Shown: one piece after another, positions 9,551-19,069 of the stretch | Numbering within the stretch: the stretch's first letter is position 1 | How the letters are laid out: each line of letters starts with the position of its first letter | Assembly (NCBI GenBank): GCA_002633005.1 | Contig: NMRA01000031.1 | Span: 657,185-680,229, forward strand | Reading direction: 5' to 3' | Source of the DNA: Phoronis australis | Lineage: Eukaryota; Phoronida; Phoronidae | Length of the DNA stretch: 23,045 nucleotides | Notes under the pieces: generated by a model | What the model was told of the DNA's origin: nothing | The model's input: the letters and a program-made list of their open reading frames with translations, nothing else | The model's database searches: none | Program-made: the position numbers and the translations under genes

Positions 9551-9808
9551 CCCAGTTGGCTGTTTGGTGTACCCACTTGGTACTTTATATGGTATTTACC
9601 CATTGGCAGTTTGTACCCATTTGGTACTTGTTATTGAATTAGCCGTTTTGCTCGACCCACTTTGTAGGCAATCGGCCAATACCCATTTGGTATTATGTAC
9701 CCATTTGGCACTATGCTAACCTGTGCCACTTAGTATCCCATACTCAATTACACATTAGGTATCATAAGTGTGTGTGTCATCCTTGTAATTAAGGAACCCA
9801 TCTGGTTC
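9551..9808. repeat. Cluster of a degenerate ACCCATTTGGTA motif
   Basis: About eight copies of ACCCANTTGGTA and variants: near 9550, 9571, 9598, 9615, 9655, 9681, 9699 and 9796. The best ones read TACCCATTTGGTA, itself a near-palindrome. Spacing is irregular (about 17-40 bp), unlike a simple tandem repeat. The 91-codon frame at 9444-9719 runs through it and is probably a by-product. Confidence 0.6.
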
Positions 9809-10008
9809 CTTCTGTGAAATATTTATTTTTAGAGCTGTGACCCTGAAATTCCCAATACAACTTAAAACATATATTATTCTTGTTGTTTTATTTAACCCCA
9901 ATAAATGCATTTTCTGTTCTTTATTCCCAGTTAATGTTTTTTTGGGGCCGAGAGATCGCTCAGCCGCAGATTATACTCTCCGTGGTCTGACCACTGCAGT
10001 ATATGTGG

Positions 10009-10026
10009 GTAGGCACATGTGCCTAC
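10009..10026. repeat. Perfect 18-bp palindrome
   Basis: GTAGGCACATGTGCCTAC equals its own reverse complement. Its right half runs into a looser inverted pair: GTGCCTACATACGAAA (10019-10034) against CGTTTCGCATACAGGCGCAC (10063-10082), suggesting a small element of the 6118-6383 family. Confidence 0.7.
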
Positions 10027-10686
10027 ATACGAAATAGTGCGTTTTTTCAACATTTTTCTCAAACGTTTCGCATACAGGCGCACTGTATCTAAGCTTCAAA
10101 TTTAGGAGCAAGCGTAGACAATCTGTTGACGTTTTCTTAGACTTTTGTCTATCCTTGTTACAATTCAAGTAAGTTGTATATTCGTAAACATCCGCAATTT
10201 TCTAACGAGTAAATTAATCACATAATATTTCGTAAATGAACTTTTTGGCATTACTCACGTACTGGAGCACTCGGCTATTTCCAGACAAGCGCAGCTTGAT
10301 AGGTGGTATTTCACAATTTATTTTTATTCACTATCTATTACTTATAATTGTATTAGTCGTAATAAATAACCTTGTATCGCCTACTCCGGTCTCTTTTTCA
10401 TCTCTGGTAACGAGCTTGTGACGCACATATCATTTATATATTATTCAGGACATATGTCGAGGTATAAATCGAATGTCGCACATAAGGTAACTGTAATGTA
10501 TATTGACTGAGCCTGTGGTCGATCACGACGGTCCCGGATTGCACCGCGGCACTTGAATCTCACGATATTTACCCACAATGCTGAAACATTTGCCAAACAG
10601 TTTTCTGGACTTTCTGATGTTGTTGGTGTATTGTTTTTTATTTTTTCCTCGACTGTATTAGTGTATTCGACCTTTCGACGTCAGCG

Positions 10687-10746
10687 ATGTTTTACTGCTG
10701 GGCTGTGGGCTGCAACTCCGACGCGAGAAAGTTGGATAAACCGTGA
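10687..10746 (+). pseudogene. Possible THAP-domain start, decayed
   Basis: A short frame reads MFYCWAVGCNSDARKLDKP, then TGA at 10744. The C-x4-C spacing (residues 4 and 9) and the CxVGCNS wording resemble the start of THAP zinc-finger DNA-binding domains, which are found in many host proteins and P-element-like transposases. The expected continuation (FP motif, conserved Trp, later Cys/His pair) is not visible in a single frame. A neighbouring frame has KFPRM, so a frameshift is possible. The match is too short to be firm. Confidence 0.2.
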
Positions 10747-11382
10747 CAAGTTTCCGAGGATGAGATATTTTCTGACATAATTCTTAGATCCAGTCCGACA
10801 TTTCAAAACGAGGCCAATTTAACAAGGCGTCTTCCTGCCTCAAGGCTAACGAGGATTTTCTATCTGGGACCGTCCTATTTTGTGGCCGGCTTAAAAAAAC
10901 AATGCCTTCTGAACAATCGACCGTAGAATTGATAGAACTGCTTCACAATGAACAGCGTAAGCTTCATTGGATTTTTATTGTGTGCTTTTGGTCATCGAAT
11001 TTCCTACAGTTTGGATTTTTCTGGAAACCATTGTTTTATTCGTTTTGTATTAAACACATACGATATCCTGACACTAATATCTTCATTCCTGCCAGTCACG
11101 GTAGACTTGTGCATTAACGTGTACGACAATAATTAAACAAAAACGAGCAACTTTATTGTTGACAATACACTTTGGCTCACCCATATGGTGTTTCGAAGGA
11201 AGTAGTCAACGGTTTGAAGCTGCAGAGAAAAGGTCATCGTAGTGAACTTGAGTGACTGAGTTTGTGCTAGGAAACTGAGATTCACTCATAGTTTAGTTGC
11301 CAAAAAGTTGACCCTATTTATGATTCTTTCGGATACATATAAAATTTTTCAAAGTGAAAAGCTTTTCCATATGTTGTTGCAG

Positions 11383-11424
11383 GTCTGTGCGCTTTCTTTG
11401 CCAGGATCAGGAATAAAAACACAG
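11383..11424 (+). other. Candidate 42-nt microexon
   Basis: A 42-nt stretch, a multiple of three and open in at least two frames (one reads VCALSLPGSGIKTQ), lies between a good acceptor (TTTTCCATATGTTGTTGCAG) and a good donor (CAG/GTAAGC). I see no neighbouring exon that would confirm it. Confidence 0.2.
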
Positions 11425-11605
11425 GTAAGCTATTTCTAATCCACAAAATCAGACAAACGGAAAACGAAGTTGCTTGACTCTGTTAAGTCCTCAGTCACCT
11501 TTTTTCTCTATTCTGAGAGTGCGTTTTATTTTGATTTGAGCTACTATGTTACCGAAATGCAATAGTTCGTTTGACCAGCGCCAGATTTCAAGCTAGTAAA
11601 TAAAC

Positions 11606-12007
11606 TTAAGTGTACACGTAGTGCTGCGCACAAGGTAGGGGTCCCGTTCCGTAGCCACATGGACCACTCAACAAATGCAGCGACAGGTTAAACTGGCGGG
11701 AGGACTGTGGCGACCTGGAAGGGATGTGGTAGTTGGAGCCCCGTGGCGACCGGGGAGTGGCTATTGGTTGCATAAAAATGAAAAATTGTGTTGACTTTGT
11801 AGCTTTGGGGCCTCGGGAAATGTTAATCCGGTGCTGTAGTTGACGATTAACTGTTGCACTATTGAGACTGCAGCCAACGTGTGGAGCTTTAATGTTAATG
11901 AAAAGGAGCAGAATGTGACCACGTATTTGTAATGATGTTCGACATATGTCCCACAAAAATGTGTCATTAACAGTAGTAACACGTAACGCACACTGATTGT
12001 CTCTCAT
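11606..12007 (-). CDS. Hypothetical open reading frame, 133 codons
   Basis: Not recognised. The frame starts MRDNQCALRVTTVNDTFL and ends in a Ser/Pro/Arg-rich part (PRSPRGSNYHIPSRSPQSS) over GC-richer DNA containing two copies of GGTCGCCAC. No zinc ligands or membrane segments stand out. A second minus frame overlaps it (11761-11991). It is long enough to list, but composition and context do not support a gene. Confidence 0.12.
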   Translation of the reverse strand: MRDNQCALRVTTVNDTFLWDICRTSLQIRGHILLLFINIKAPHVGCSLNSATVNRQLQHRINISRGPKATKSTQFFIFMQPIATPRSPRGSNYHIPSRSPQSSRQFNLSLHLLSGPCGYGTGPLPCAQHYVYT

Positions 12008-12799
12008 CTTTTAGAAACAAAAGCCCGGGGACGAGCTCAAATCGTACAGACCAACGTTAATTGATAACAAATCGATAGTTAGTTCTTGATTAGAACAGTT
12101 CATTATCCTATTTGCATGTCCTAGTAGCGAGTGCTCGGTCATCTAATCTGTAATTATTTATCGAATTACTGTCCATTACTGTACTAAGCTCGTTGACGTT
12201 GTCTGATCTTGGCCATTATCTCCTTACGGTTTGACGCGCGTTTGGTTCGTGTTCACCGAAACATCGTAGAAACACGTCTTTGTACAGGAACAGGTGATAG
12301 AAGAGAACTGTTGATGTATGATCGAGTACGCTTCAAGTTGACAAATGGCTATGTTGACATGCGGTAGTAACATGCTCGTGATATGGTTGGATGCAATTCC
12401 GTTGATTTTTAAAGAGCGGATCTTTGCTGAAGAAAGACACACAGCACAATACGACGCGTCGGTGGCCTCATTTCTAAAGAACTACGCGTTATATAGTTCA
12501 GTCGGCATAACTATTGATCAGTCAACATTTTCCGATGCTTCAAATCAAATATGTACGTTAATCTCTGGTCGATATATAAAAGCCTAGTTAAATTTCAAGA
12601 CGGTTAGTCTGTACTGTGATTTAATGACTTGAGGTCGCGTGCGGCTGTCATTTACATTTTGTTCGACTTAACTTGCGTAAGTGATTTACCGAGTTGGAAA
12701 TATGACGACTGATTAGCAAAGATAAACTGTAACCATTCGACTTGATATCACGGTGGTTGACGCTCGCGCCAAGAACCTACGATCTCCTAACAACTTCCA

Positions 12800-12813
12800 A
12801 AGTTTAGGTAAGT
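12800..12813 (+). other. Strong 5' splice-site-like sequence
   Basis: TTTAG/GTAAGTGGGG at 12803-12817 matches the donor consensus very well. The open frame just upstream (DARAKNLRSPNNFQSL) is closed by TAA a short way back with no acceptor between, so no exon could be defined. Confidence 0.15.
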
Positions 12814-13027
12814 GGGGTGGCAGGCGTGCCTTTTATTCATTCATTGTTTCATGTAGGGGCATAATTTCTGAACTTCCGATGCAAACAAATTAAAAATTTT
12901 CAACCATCTTTAAAGTCAATTAGTGTCTTGTAGTGAAGTTTACATGTGCAATGGAAAGTTTATTAATTAACAGCAATCAATTTCTTTTGTTTCTTAACAT
13001 ACAATCTATACAAGTATCGCGTTGCAG

Positions 13028-13172
13028 AAATTACAAACCATTTGGTGTAACTTTTTTTCTGTCATCTGTAAATGGAATTGAAAAATCTATAAAGATCCAA
13101 AATGACACACGGTTTGTCTCATGTGAATGGGTGATGGACTCGATTGATAAATATAGTTTACCGACAATATAA
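13028..13172 (+). CDS. Candidate last exon with a BRCT-like C-terminus
   Basis: After an acceptor-like CGTTGCAG (13020-13027), 48 codons run to TAA at 13170-13172. They include KPFGVTFFLSS and end in FVSCEWVMDSIDKYSLPTI. The pattern of a hydrophobic strand, a spacer with Lys, then (V/F)VS-x-EWVxDSI...LP is that of the second half of a BRCT phosphopeptide-binding domain (the Trp is the hallmark residue). BRCT domains occur in DNA-repair and checkpoint proteins. Upstream, the frame stays open to an ATG at 12933, so it could also be a 79-codon frame. No preceding exon was identified, so the parent protein cannot be named. Confidence 0.25.
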
Positions 13173-13408
13173 GTCTCTGTATCGTATTACGCTTTACTAT
13201 TATTTATAGTGGTGGTTGGATTTTCACTGTCAATAATACATCATTATTATTAGTTGTATTGCTAATAGCAATCACCAGTTTGATATGAATTTTTGCCCAC
13301 GAGATCAAGAAAAATCGAACTTAATCCAAATTTGCCACGAATCAAAAAAATTTTGCAATTCAGTGGCTAGACGAGAGAGCGTGACAGTGTTATCGGTGTC
13401 CACCTACC

Positions 13409-13477
13409 ATGGCGTTTGTAAAAAATAATTTCGAGGTGTCTGGTTCGCGTTGTACCAGGCGCGCGCAGGCAGCTCAG
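13409..13477 (+). CDS. Candidate first coding exon, 23 codons
   Basis: ATG in a strong context (CTACCATGG), 69 nt, then CAG/GTGAGC, a good donor in phase 0. It reads MAFVKNNFEVSGSRCTRRAQ then AAQ. The end of the exon is CpG-rich (GGCGCGCGCAGG) compared with its AT-rich surroundings, as at many promoter-proximal exons. I do not recognise the peptide. The best downstream candidate, an open segment from about 14350, has a weak acceptor. Confidence 0.22.
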
Positions 13478-14291
13478 GTGAGCCCGTGGCACTAATAACT
13501 ACGCAAAAGACTAATATTGGCATAATTAAATGTTGATTAGTTCAAAATCATGTATAGTAAATTGATGTAAGACATAACTTCAAAATTACAAATGATTTTG
13601 AGATTTAAATTTGACTTGTGTTTCACACGAGTACTTATAGTGCAGGTTGTCATGAGAAGACGCTTCCTCCCAGACATATAATAAAAACATGGCCACTGTT
13701 AGCATTGTTATACAAATACGTAGGCGTTATACGGACAAGGGTTTATGGAAAGTACCACTATCGTTGTGACAGTCCCACGTTGACACTTCTGAATAAATGA
13801 CGAGAATATTCACCTGGAGTCTTTTATTCGATAAATATCTAATCGCCTTCATTCGTCATGGAGGTGTCAAACAACTTGGTATATAACGGCACTTATTAGT
13901 TCATATTCATGATTGCAATTGAAAACTGTGGCACAAATCTTTAGCTCAAAATATGAAATTGGTCGTGAGTGATTTTTCGATGCATTTATTGTCTCAAAGT
14001 AAAGAAAGGGAAAAAATTAAAAGCTTTCGTTCAATCAAATACGTTTTCAATTTCGGTTTTTACGTTACAAAATATTTTATAGAGGTATTTTGCTGACTTT
14101 TGATGCATTTTATGCTGGAGGAGGATATCTGAATTGTGCCGTTTCAAATGAGTTGCGGTCCTGCAATTCGTTAGCTTGTGTGCACATAAGTAGAGATATC
14201 GGAGTCTATATGTGTCGGTGTCGCTTTTTGATATTACCATTCCCCATAAAAAACTAACAACGACATGTTCAGGTCATATATATCAACCAAT

Positions 14292-14549
14292 TTATTTTAG
14301 GGATTCATTTTGCCTTAGATTTCTGACATTCAATAGTGATAAGCGTACAACAGCCTCGTTTAACACCCTCGCCCCGAAAAAATCTGCAAACGGGCCAAGA
14401 AATAGTTCGTGAACGCCAACGGAAATCTCGATGTTTTCGCTCATGTTCGAGCTGGCTAACACAATTTTCCGTTGATGCTTCCCCGGATGTGATATCAGAT
14501 CACGTGTTACCGAAACAACTCCCTTACCGTGGCATTGTGGGCAGCACAA
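14292..14549 (-). CDS. Hypothetical open reading frame, 85 codons
   Basis: Not recognised. An internal ATG begins MSENIEISVGVHELFLGPFA and the frame continues with a plausible mixed hydrophobic/charged composition to TAA. The overlapping plus-strand frame (14336-14608) is equally long, so strand is uncertain. The stretch has more CpG than its surroundings. Confidence 0.13.
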   Translation of the reverse strand: MCCPQCHGKGVVSVTRDLISHPGKHQRKIVLASSNMSENIEISVGVHELFLGPFADFFGARVLNEAVVRLSLLNVRNLRQNESLK

Positions 14550-14832
14550 CAGTTGGCCACATGATATTTATGATGCCTTGTTTTATAAACTCGATTTCTA
14601 AACACTGACTGCCTACTTTTAAAAAGTTTACTAATTATTTGAGTTTTTGTTTTTGGTATCTGAATATGTAAAGTTGTGTCCCACGAGAAGTAAAATGAAG
14701 TAGGCGTGATAAACAGGCAGAACTGACACCTGGTGTGTTTTATCACCTGCAACCCCCTAAATGTGAGGCCTGTGAATATGCTACCGCTAAATGTCGTGGG
14801 ACAAATTACTCATCTATACGGCGAATTGAACA

Positions 14833-15020
14833 GAGGACTTGTGTATTTTCAGTGCTTTAACCAATATATTAGTGAGTCTGAGGACTTGTGTATATTCAGT
14901 GCTTTACTGAATATATTAGTGAGTCTGAGGACTTGTGTATATTCAGTGCTTTACTGAATGTATTAGTGAGTCCGATGACTTGTGTATATTCAGTGCTTTA
15001 ACCAATACATTAGTGAATAC
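14833..15020. repeat. 47-bp minisatellite, four units
   Basis: Units start at 14833, 14880, 14927 and 14974 and share GACTTGTGTATWTTCAGTGC. Units 2 and 3 contain ATTCAGTGCTTTACTGAAT, a 7-bp stem with a 5-nt loop. In units 1 and 4 the right arm is AACCAAT, so the stem is lost. The period is not a multiple of three, and the short frames crossing it are not genes. Confidence 0.92.
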
Positions 15021-15821
15021 CAAATCAGTAAATGTGCAATCGTACACTTTGTCTGCATTCATGCATTTTTGCACAGTTAGGTCGATACGAACTTGCATTT
15101 TTACGAACGTGCGGTTGCGGTAGTAACACGTCATAGCCCGCCAATTGTATTTAACCACAGCTCTTGTGTAAAATATTTTATCGAATTTCTTAGTTTTCAG
15201 GAAATTTAATGTAAACGGTTAATCATTACTCTTAGCCGTTTGTGTACTTGCCCGATTAGAATTGTACAGGATAGATGTTCGTGCTTTGCCTCCCGAACAA
15301 ATACTAAATAACTGTAGTTGTAGTGCTTCGTGTTAACACACATAAACTGTCCACATCAGTGTGGGTTCACAAGCGGGGACAGATGCTCTGGCGAATCACT
15401 TTGCGTCGCTGCAGTGGCGGATTCACAGCGTCCCCTATTGTCGTTCATTGTTGGACTTCGCAATCACAATAACTCCTTCAAACCTCGCCTGGTGGCGTTC
15501 TCCGGCATATTTATTTTTGCGAATAGCAACCAATATCTCTTTCTTTAGTATTTGCACGGCCCCACATTGTGAGAACCAGTTGTCTCCATTGAATAACTGG
15601 TATCAAAAACTGGTTCAAACTCCGGGACCCGTGTAGGCATTTTGGACTGAATCTTTATGTCTAGTATTCCGTCGATAGGTGAATGTCTCCCAGTTTCATT
15701 GATATGTCAAACGTTTCATTCTAATCAACGTGCAGTGCGTTTTGATTTGATTGAATTTGCGTTACTTTTCCGCGGTAACAAATCATTACTTGTTAAATAA
15801 AAGACATTTGATACGATATCT

Positions 15822-15827
15822 CATCAA
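15822..15827. repeat. Target site duplication, left copy (DNA transposon)
   Basis: CATCAA, immediately outside the TAC terminus. It matches CATTAA at 19561-19566 in 5 of 6 positions, and the difference is a C/T transition. Confidence 0.55.
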
Positions 15828-15888
15828 TACGGTGGCTGTAAAAGGACAGCACGGCAACGTTTTTTTTCCGTTGCTAACTGTATCGATA
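15828..15888. repeat. Transposon terminal inverted repeat, left
   Basis: Sixty-one bases that match the reverse complement of 19501-19560 at about 56 positions with one gap. The first 20 bases are identical. The terminal repeat runs without a break into the 21-bp array. Confidence 0.9.
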
Positions 15889-16208
15889 GACTTCCTATCT
15901 CTATCGATAGACTTATTATCTCTATCGATAGACTTACAATCTCTATCGATAGACTTACTAACAATATCGATAGAATTAATATCTCTATCGATAGAGTTGG
16001 TAAATCTATCGATAGATTTATCAACTCTATCGATAGATTTACCAACTCTATCGATAGACTTACTAACTTTATCGATAGACTTTCTATCTCTATCGATAGA
16101 CTTACAATCTCTATCGATAGACTTACTAACACTATCGATAGACTTACTATCTCTATCCATCGACTTAGTAAATCTATCGATAGACTTAGCTAGTCTATCA
16201 ATGTCCCT
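15880..16208. repeat. Left subterminal array, 21-bp CTATCGATAG repeat
   Basis: About 15.5 units of consensus CTATCGATAGACTTACTAWCT, with a 10-bp perfect palindrome as core. The core is intact in nearly all units. It decays towards the interior (CTATCCATCG, then CTATCAATGT). The period is 21 bp and the unit has no stop in several frames, so long artificial heptad frames (SLSIDLL.., KSIDRD..) appear on both strands. These are not proteins. Confidence 0.95.
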
Positions 16209-16800
16209 ATTTAGAACTTCTGCCATAGCGACAAGTGCAACGGATGTTTAAACATTTAAATGATCTTGTATGAATCTTCTGATGTTTTATATCTGTCATA
16301 CCTCCAACAGGGAATTGCTACGGAATACTAATCACTGGTCACTTGTCTCGGCATACAATTCAGATGCAGACACGACTAACTCATGTTGGCTTTATAAGCC
16401 ATTATCCCGAGGGTGGGGCACAGACGCCATATTTGGTTAGGGAGGTGCCGCTGGAACCTTGAAATTGGCGACCATTTTTGCACCTTGCAATTCAATGGTT
16501 TAAAACTTCGTTCTGGGTTTGTCAGTAACTGGGTAACCATAACATACCTGAGCTAGCTTTCAGTGTCCCTCATTGCTAATACGTTTGCGATATTGTCTAA
16601 AATCATGGTTCTTACATCACTGCACTGTTGCTTTCAAGTTTGACAGTATATTGGCATTTGCTGTGGCTCAGGAACTCATCTGTAGGCACCGAACAGAATG
16701 CTGAACTGTGGAAATTGTTTTTTATTTGAGTAGATAAGCTTTTTGTAATGTATAAGTTGATTTGTTGCTGCATATACATGTACTTGGATTGTTTAGCTCA

Positions 16801-16978
16801 CAGTACATACTGAGTGTGGAGCTAACTGTGAGCAAGATATGTGTGAGATGGATTTAAGTCGTTCTTTTTCTTTCAACGAAATTGGAATTGGCATATATTC
16901 GTATTATACATGTATATACAAATGAGAATTTTCCGTTAAAAGTACATACATAATGTGGCGGTAACTGTAAGCAAGATT
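16801..16978. repeat. Imperfect direct repeat inside the transposon
   Basis: AGTACATACTGAGTGTGG...TAACTGTGAGCAAGAT (16802-16838) recurs as AGTACATACATAATGTGG...TAACTGTAAGCAAGAT (16940-16976), about 138 bp apart. It has no coding meaning that I can see. Confidence 0.55.
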
Positions 16979-17336
16979 CACGTACGTTTAAGATGGTTTT
17001 CGAAAGTCAACGATTCGTCACTTTAGAAGGTTAGGCCTATCGTCAATAGCTGAAAGTGTGCTAACCATTGCTTCGAAGTGCCAAGTTTTAACTGCCTGTT
17101 TATCACGTGCAACCAGGTTGTGTGCAGCTGCCCGTACGACAGTATTGATAATTTATGAGACTTGTTATTGAGTGATGTGGAGTTACTGGATTTAAGAGCT
17201 TGAGTATTTATTTTTTCTAAATAAATATTCAATAAATACTGATTACGTTTCACTGCAGACATTCACATCTATTATGACAATTGTAACACACAGTGTGACA
17301 TCGGAACTACTTGTTTTTATTCGTTATGGGCAATTA

Positions 17337-17342
17337 TTTATT
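17337..17342 (-). promoter_or_regulatory. Possible polyadenylation signal of the transposase
   Basis: AATAAA on the minus strand, about 255 bp beyond the transposase stop at 17599. A second one overlaps 17316-17321. Confidence 0.3.
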
Positions 17343-17598
17343 ATAAGACCTCCTAAAGGGAGAACGAGATAAAACACAATGAATAGCTGATAACAGACAA
17401 ATTAAAATTAAATTAAAATGCTCTGGTGATACGAACTCGTCATGAGAGAAGAGTTGAGTCAACGAAAAGGGACTGTCACCCGGATTAGACGTGTTGTTTG
17501 GCTCACTTTTTGAAACGTTATGTCTTCGAATATAGGCCCATGCACCTAAATGCGACCATGTACGGCACACAGTCATTGTAGCATACGAACTAAATAGT

Positions 17599-18033
17599 CT
17601 ACAGTGCAGCTCCAATGACGTTCCTCAGCTGGATGTACACGTCTGCAGCCACTGTAGCGTTATTGGGCGTTTCTAATCCGTGCTCTGCCATCAGCATAGT
17701 ACACAGCTCGTAGAAGTCGTCATCGCAGGGACGGTAAGACATAGAGGCACACTCCTGTTGGCAGGCTAAAACTTTTTGTTCGTCTGCAGGACAAAGACAA
17801 TCTCTTGTCCCATACGTTTCAGGACGAGTGTACATCAGAATGACCTCCCATGGTTCAAGTACATATTTCCGGATGTTGTGTGTATTCCTCAGATGACAGA
17901 ATTCGTCAATTCCCTTCCGCAAAATAACTACACCAAAAAGTTTTGTCACGACACGACAATTTCCTTTTTCCAACATAAAGTCATGACTGCAATAGCTATG
18001 TTTTAACAGGAAGTCAATGGTTGCTCGTCCCAT
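17599..18033 (-). pseudogene. Transposase C-terminal region
   Basis: A 144-codon open segment. From about residue 45 it follows the family's C-terminal block: a WN-HRIR-like FCHLRNTHNIRK, then MYTRPETYGTRDCLCP, a Cys-containing stretch, CDDDFYELCTMLMAEHGLE, and ATVAADVYIQLRN near the end. The role of this part is not known to me. It may help bind DNA or multimerise. The first 40 or so residues (MGRATIDFLLKHSYC...) do not match what I expect and are probably intron or inserted sequence, so the ATG at 18033 is unlikely to be a true start. A GTGTAG acceptor-like site lies at about 17946-17951. Confidence 0.75.
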
Positions 18034-18360
18034 CGGTTACAAACTGGCGTAAACATGACATTTCAACGGAAACTATAAGACAGACATTGTCATTCTTTTT
18101 AGAAAAAGTTACAAATAAGTATATTATTTTGCAAAACGGTTATAAAGTTTACGGAATTGCAATTGTAAAAAATTACACCATTCGTATATTCTAGTCATAC
18201 GGTTTTTGTCCAATAATTCCGAAGCTAATCAACGATAGATCATAAGACATGACTAGTGTATTGAGCGAGCAGATCTGTATTGTTACTGAAAGTTGAAGGT
18301 CTGTCACGAGAAACGTTGCCAAACTTTTAAGTTCATTCTGTCATCAAACTCAAAGCAGTT

Positions 18361-19066
18361 TCATACAGCAACACCCAGAAAAAAACTCAAATGCGCATGA
18401 CCGTATGATATCCATGAAACATAATCTGACAAGTTCTTTATCAAGATTACCTCCAGTAAAGATACCAAGACCTTGGAATTCGTAAAAAATGAAATCCAAA
18501 ACTCAATGTTTTCTTTTCTGAGGACCTTCCACCATGATCCAATACGTTGACTGGCGGTGCTTTGGCCGCATAGAAAGCTGTTTGGTCTCGCAAGCATATC
18601 GTTGTCATCCTCACGTAAGAATTCTCGCATCTGGCGCCACGTGGGAATTTTCCGTACAACGGTCGAATCGAATCATTTTTGGATTGCCTTCATAATTAGG
18701 AACGAACGATACATATTAGCGTACAAGGATCACAGGGACTCTGTTTGTCTTGTGGGCGTCAACCCATGATACGTATCTTAAATAAGCGTCAATACAGCCA
18801 TTAATACATATGTCGTATGGCTTTAACTTGTTCTAAGAGTCCATATGCCAAACGGCATTCGGACCGCCGACTTCATATCTCCTCCTAACAAGTCGTTTAC
18901 AACGTCTTGCTTCAACTCCAAAAGGATCGACAAGTGCTGAATTATCTCGTGGTACAGTTAAACCATTTGCTGCGTACTTCTGATCCAAAAGTTTATAACC
19001 CTGCATCTGACCTGAACCCGAGGCTTGTTCTTCAACAAAACGAACCACTTCATCAAAATCTGGCAT
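18361..19066 (-). pseudogene. Transposase DDE integrase core
   Basis: Three pieces in two or more frames. First (19066-18836): GSGQMQGYK, then RDNSALVDPFGVEARRCKRL and GPNAVWHMD, whose Asp (residue 76) is the first catalytic acid. TAG follows, then the frame continues NKLKPYDICINGCIDAY with the expected family wording. The second acid is the Asp encoded at 18662-18664 in RFDRCTEN (the family usually has Gly before Thr; here it is Cys). After the frameshift, 18630 onwards gives MREFLREDDND...NSFLCGQSTASQRIGSWWKVLRKE, where family members have RIEAWW. The codon at 18538-18540 is GGA, so the presumed catalytic Glu is Gly. A further frame change gives GIFTGGNLDKELVRLCFM. Confidence 0.85.
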
Positions 19067-19069
19067 ATA

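Noticed and set aside
9444-9719. 91-codon plus-strand frame with repeated THLVL-like pieces
   Set aside because: The peptide repetition simply mirrors the ACCCATTTGGTA motif cluster.
10948-11136. 62-codon frame with a signal-peptide-like start (MNSVSFIGFLLCAFG)
   Set aside because: Hydrophobic starts are common in AT-rich random frames. It overlaps another frame, and no conserved domain or splice context supports it.
15612-15630. GGTTCAAACTCCGGGACCC, resembling a tRNA/SINE B box
   Set aside because: The arms do not pair as a T-stem, no A box lies at the right distance upstream, and no cloverleaf can be drawn.
15880-16208. CRISPR-like array
   Set aside because: Period 21 bp with short variable spacers and a palindromic core in a eukaryotic transposon, with no cas genes and no repeat-spacer alternation of CRISPR size.
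15751-16251. A 166-codon frame (+) and 146- and 102-codon frames (-) encoding SLSIDL or KSIDR heptads, like coiled-coil or repeat proteins
   Set aside because: They are by-products of a stop-free 21-bp DNA repeat, open in three frames on both strands, and the array is mirrored at the other end of the transposon. The conserved unit is the DNA palindrome, not the peptide.
17334-17615. 93-codon minus-strand frame just beyond the transposase end
   Set aside because: It overlaps the last transposase codons in another frame and the likely 3' untranslated region. No motif is seen.
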